Source: Halomonas litopenaei
GTDB lineage: Bacteria > Pseudomonadota > Gammaproteobacteria > Pseudomonadales > Halomonadaceae
Length of the DNA stretch: 43,162 nt
Assembly (NCBI RefSeq): GCF_003045775.1
Contig: NZ_PXNS01000022.1
Span: forward strand, 1-43,162
Reading direction: 5' to 3'
In this document: positions 40,458 to 43,162 of the stretch, in pieces
Layout of the letters: each line of letters opens with the position of its first letter
Numbering within the stretch: the stretch's first letter is position 1
Translations under genes and position numbers: made by a program
Notes under the pieces: model-generated
Databases searched by the model: none
Seen by the model: the letters and a program-made list of their open reading frames with translations, nothing else
What the model was told of the DNA's origin: nothing

Positions 40458-40494
40458 CGAAAACGGCGCGCCCCAAAAGGGCGCGCCGTTTTCG
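40458..40494. terminator. Strong Rho-independent terminator after pyrC
   Basis: CGAAAACGGCGCGCCC and its complement form a perfect 16-bp stem with the loop CAAAA. The stem contains A/T runs on its outer parts and can act in both directions. Confidence 0.9.
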
Positions 40495-40791
40495 TATTTG
40501 GCGCCTGGGCAGCGCCGAGGTGCGGGCGAGGGGAATGCCATGGAAGGCGGCTCTGTATTGGAGGAGGGCTCAACAAGGACTGACGTGAAGCATCAAAGGG
40601 GTAGCGAAGAGGCATGGGAAAGTTGGGCCATTGGATTAGAGGTAGTTCATTGTCCTCTAGTACAGTATTGACCTATACCCCATGCATGTAATGTGCGCAT
40701 AAGCACAGTTTTGTTGCTGCCGGACTAGGTTTGTCATCCCTTTGTTCACAAGGCCTAGGTCTGTCATCCAAAAAAAGAGAGACGCGCCCCT
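40495..40791. other. Upstream region of the adhesin gene
   Basis: No gene is seen. The 297 bp are more AT-rich than the flanking genes and include a possible -35 (TTGACC, 40667-40672), a TGTGC/GCACA inverted repeat (40692-40707) and the 15-bp direct repeat described separately. It should contain the adhesin promoter. Confidence 0.45.
40725..40769. promoter_or_regulatory. Two 15-bp direct repeats upstream of the adhesin (possible activator/repressor sites)
   Basis: CTAGGTTTGTCATCC (40725-40739) and CTAGGTCTGTCATCC (40755-40769) differ at one base and are exactly 30 bp apart, about three helical turns. The second ends 22 bp before the adhesin ATG. Confidence 0.55.
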
Positions 40792-43162
40792 ATGATCATC
40801 GCCATCGTCGTACAAGTTACCGGCCAAGCCTGGGCCAGAGATGCGGAAGGCAATCTGAGGCCCCTGGCCGAGGGCGACCGCCTGACTGAGGGCGAGGTGG
40901 TGATCACCGAAACCGGCGCTCGAGTGAACCTCGTGCAACCCGATGGCACCCGCCTGGCGCAGCTCGGTGGCGAAGTCGAGGTGGCGATTAGCGAGGCGAT
41001 CAACGAGCAAGGGTCGGCCGATGACGAGGTGATAGAAGACGCCGAGGTCGCCAGGGTCCTGGCGCTGCTCGAAGAGGGCGAAGGAGATCTGCTCGAGGCG
41101 TTGGAAGCTCCTGCCGCTGGCTCCGCGGGGGGCGCCGGCGTCGAGGGCGGGCACGATTTCGTGCGTCTTTTGCGTATCGTCGAGGAAGTGTCGCCGCTGT
41201 CGTTCGAGTACGGCTATCAGCGCGAGGTCTACGACGTTCAGGAGCAGGATGGCGGGACCGCGGCCGATGAGGACGAGTCCGTCACCCTGACGGGGCTCGA
41301 TGGGCCTGCGGGAGCAGCAGGCAGCGCCGATATCGGCTTTTCCTCTGCCGAACAGACCGTCAGTGAGGCGGGACTTCCTGGCGGTAGTGCATCAGGCACC
41401 GCCGCTACATCAGCGAGTGGCAGTTTTGGTGTATCCGCTCCCGATGGCCTGTCGTTCATTACCGTTGGCGGCAGTGGTCCGATCAGCTTGGATCGACTCA
41501 ATGGCCTGTCCGGCAATCCGCTGACCATCGAGACGCCCTTGGGCAGCCTGACTCTGACAAGCTATAGCGGCGATGACACCGGTGGTAGCGTTGCCTACAC
41601 CTACGATCTGACCGACAACGTCGACAACGATAGCGTCGATGGCGCAACCGACGATGGCGTGGTCGACAGCATCGAGATTAGTGCTGTCGACAGCGATGGC
41701 AGTACCACCAGTGGCACTCTGGATATCGCGATTCTCGACGATGCGCCCGAGGCGGTGGATGATGCCACCACGACCGGCGAGGACACAGCGGTCACCTACA
41801 ACGTGCTGGTCAATACCGACGGCACCAGCGATGTTCAGGGCGCTGATGGTGCCAGTGTCAGCGACGCCACCCTGCGTGATGCGAGCCAGGGCAGCGTGAG
41901 CTTCGACAGCGACACTGGTGAGGTGACCTTCATCCCGGCGGCGGGCTTCGAGGGCGCGGCGCTCATCGACTACACCATTCGCGATGCCGATGGCGATACC
42001 AGCGACGCGGTGTTCACCGTGACGGTGGCGGCGGACTCCACGCCGACCGTCAGCGTGCCGAACGATTCGCCCGATGCCGAAGACGGTCAGTTCAGCGTCA
42101 GCGAGGCGGGCCTCGCGGTCGGTAGCGCGGCAGGCGACGGCAGCCAGAGCACCGGCGGTAGTCTGCCGATCGCCACCGGCGGCGACAGCCTGGCCTCGCT
42201 GTTGATCAACGGCCAGAACGTGACGGGCGGCGGCACGGTGGAAGCCGACTACGGCACCCTGAGCGTCAGTGTGTCTGACGGCGAGTACCGCTGGAGCTAC
42301 ACCCTGGACGGCAGCACCCAGGACCACACCAGCCAGGGCACCGGCAGTGACGATCTGGCGGATCTGTTCGCCATTGTCGTCACCGACAGCGATGGCGATA
42401 CGGCACAGACCAGCCTGACCATCGACGTCAACGACGATGTGCCTGTGGCCGTGGACGACGCCGCCAACACCGGCGAAGACACCCCCGTCACCTACAACGT
42501 ACTGGCGAACGACACTCAGGGCGTGGACGGTGCCAGTGTCAGCGACGCCACCCTGCGTGATGCGAGCCAGGGCAGCGTTAGCTTCGACAGCGACACCGGT
42601 GAGGTGACCTTCACCCCGGCTGCAGGCTTCGAGGGCGATGCGGTCATCGATTACACCATCACCGATGCCGATGGCGATACCAGCGACGCGGTGTTCACCG
42701 TGACGGTGGCGGCGGACTCCACGCCGACCGTCAGCGTGCCGAACGATTCGCCCGATGCCGAAGACGGTCAGTTCAGCGTCAGCGAAGCCGGATTGCCGGG
42801 CGGTAGCGCGGCAGGCGACGGCAGCCAGTCCACCGGCGGTAGTCTGCCGATCACCACAGGCGGCGACAGCCTGGCCTCGTTGGTGATCAACGGCCAGAAC
42901 GTGACGGGCGGCGGCACGGTCGAAGGCGACTACGGCACCCTGAACGTTAGCGTCTCTGACGGCGAGTACAGCTGGAGCTACAGCCTGGATGGCAGCACCC
43001 AGGACCACACCAGCCAGGGCACCGGCAGCGACGATCTGGCGGATCTGTTCGCCATCGTCGTTACCGACAGCGATGGCGACGAGGCCTCGACTAGTCTGAC
43101 CATCGACGTCAACGACGATGTGCCTGTGGCCGTGGACGACGCCGCCAACACCGGCGAAGACA
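40792..43162 (+). CDS. LapA-type retention-module giant adhesin, N-terminal part (open at window end)
   Basis: The frame is open for 790 codons to the window edge. Residues 1-~140 are the retention module that plugs the outer-membrane TolC pore of the type I secretion system (MIIAIVVQVTGQAWARDAEG, then LAEGDRLTEGEVVIT). PAAG occupies residues 107-110, the same place as the TAAG site cleaved by the periplasmic protease LapG in Pseudomonas fluorescens LapA. A linker and one degenerate repeat follow, then large acidic repeats from residue 322. Each repeat joins a cadherin-like/Tandem-95 segment (AVDDAANTGEDTPVTYNVL) to a T1SS-143-type segment (SEAGLPGGSAAG). It would anchor cells to surfaces during biofilm formation. 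lapD, lapG and the secretion genes are not in the window. GAGAGA lies upstream of the ATG. Confidence 0.9.
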   Translation, partial: MIIAIVVQVTGQAWARDAEGNLRPLAEGDRLTEGEVVITETGARVNLVQPDGTRLAQLGGEVEVAISEAINEQGSADDEVIEDAEVARVLALLEEGEGDLLEALEAPAAGSAGGAGVEGGHDFVRLLRIVEEVSPLSFEYGYQREVYDVQEQDGGTAADEDESVTLTGLDGPAGAAGSADIGFSSAEQTVSEAGLPGGSASGTAATSASGSFGVSAPDGLSFITVGGSGPISLDRLNGLSGNPLTIETPLGSLTLTSYSGDDTGGSVAYTYDLTDNVDNDSVDGATDDGVVDSIEISAVDSDGSTTSGTLDIAILDDAPEAVDDATTTGEDTAVTYNVLVNTDGTSDVQGADGASVSDATLRDASQGSVSFDSDTGEVTFIPAAGFEGAALIDYTIRDADGDTSDAVFTVTVAADSTPTVSVPNDSPDAEDGQFSVSEAGLAVGSAAGDGSQSTGGSLPIATGGDSLASLLINGQNVTGGGTVEADYGTLSVSVSDGEYRWSYTLDGSTQDHTSQGTGSDDLADLFAIVVTDSDGDTAQTSLTIDVNDDVPVAVDDAANTGEDTPVTYNVLANDTQGVDGASVSDATLRDASQGSVSFDSDTGEVTFTPAAGFEGDAVIDYTITDADGDTSDAVFTVTVAADSTPTVSVPNDSPDAEDGQFSVSEAGLPGGSAAGDGSQSTGGSLPITTGGDSLASLVINGQNVTGGGTVEGDYGTLNVSVSDGEYSWSYSLDGSTQDHTSQGTGSDDLADLFAIVVTDSDGDEASTSLTIDVNDDVPVAVDDAANTGED
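41755..43162 (+). repeat. Long, nearly identical tandem repeats within the adhesin
   Basis: Units begin at 41755 (696 bp, 232 residues), 42451 (681 bp, 227 residues) and 43132 (cut by the window end), each starting at the VDD motif. Long stretches are identical at the DNA level between units 1 and 2. The 15-bp length difference lies in the segment VNTDGTSDVQG versus ANDTQG. Such arrays recombine and often collapse in assemblies. Confidence 0.92.

Noticed and set aside
41410..43008. A 532-codon open frame antisense to the adhesin repeats
   Set aside because: It mirrors the repeated, codon-biased adhesin frame on the plus strand. Its product has no recognisable domain and the length follows from the repetitive GC-rich sequence.
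41755..43162. CRISPR-like appearance of repeated blocks
   Set aside because: The units are about 690 bp, in frame and coding. There are no short repeats with unique spacers.

Overview
This window looks like a chromosomal segment of a high-GC gammaproteobacterium, most likely a Halomonas-type (Halomonadaceae) organism. That assignment is inferred from gene content and style: acidic proteins, an E. coli-type PyrC, a LapA-like giant adhesin and a dipeptide-type ABC operon. No rRNA or tRNA gene is present to confirm it.

Layout. (1) 1-4269: an IS30-family end, then an AT-rich surface-polysaccharide block: a polyprenyl-phosphate sugar transferase, a first galE, a possible 57-residue ORF and an O-antigen ligase/polymerase. 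(2) 4273-7294: a nest of insertion sequences. An old IS30-family copy (ends at 4276 and 7291, TGG duplication) surrounds an IS3-family remnant. That remnant holds a younger IS30-family copy (4577-5673, CCT duplication, frameshifted transposase) and abuts an IS256-family element with an intact transposase. (3) 7296-19057: an LPS-core/surface glycan locus with a PIG-L deacetylase, four GT4 glycosyltransferases, one GT2 glycosyltransferase, a WaaP-like sugar kinase, a second galE, a UDP-glucuronate 4-epimerase and ugd. Together galE, ugd and the epimerase would supply UDP-Gal, UDP-GlcA and UDP-GalA to the transferases. (4) 19233-23195: a Wzz-like chain-length protein, a PAS-GGDEF-EAL protein broken by an in-frame amber codon, and a divergent orphan 2OG-Fe dioxygenase. 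(5) 23445-33980: a catabolic-looking unit. Six genes on the minus strand (solute-binding protein, two permeases, double ATPase, FAD 2-hydroxyacid dehydrogenase, aminotransferase) diverge from a GntR/FCD regulator followed by an M20 amidohydrolase. (6) 34374-40309: unlinked genes: GH24 lysozyme, TetR regulator, DUF3592 protein, TerB-like protein, DadA-like oxidase, a small membrane protein and pyrC. (7) 40792-end: the N-terminus and first repeats of a LapA-type retention-module adhesin, open at the window edge.

The most unusual structural signal is a recurring one. Short tandem duplications (5, 11, 12, 13, 15 and about 27 bp units) sit at or just after the stop codons of at least eight genes between 17.5 and 40.4 kb, and two of these arrays share a related 12-bp unit. 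Other points of interest are the IS nest with matching target duplications, inverted IS30 copies flanking the polysaccharide block, the amber-interrupted EAL domain, a LapG-type site at residues 107-110 of the adhesin, and the uncharacterised regulator/transporter/oxidase/aminotransferase/amidohydrolase unit.
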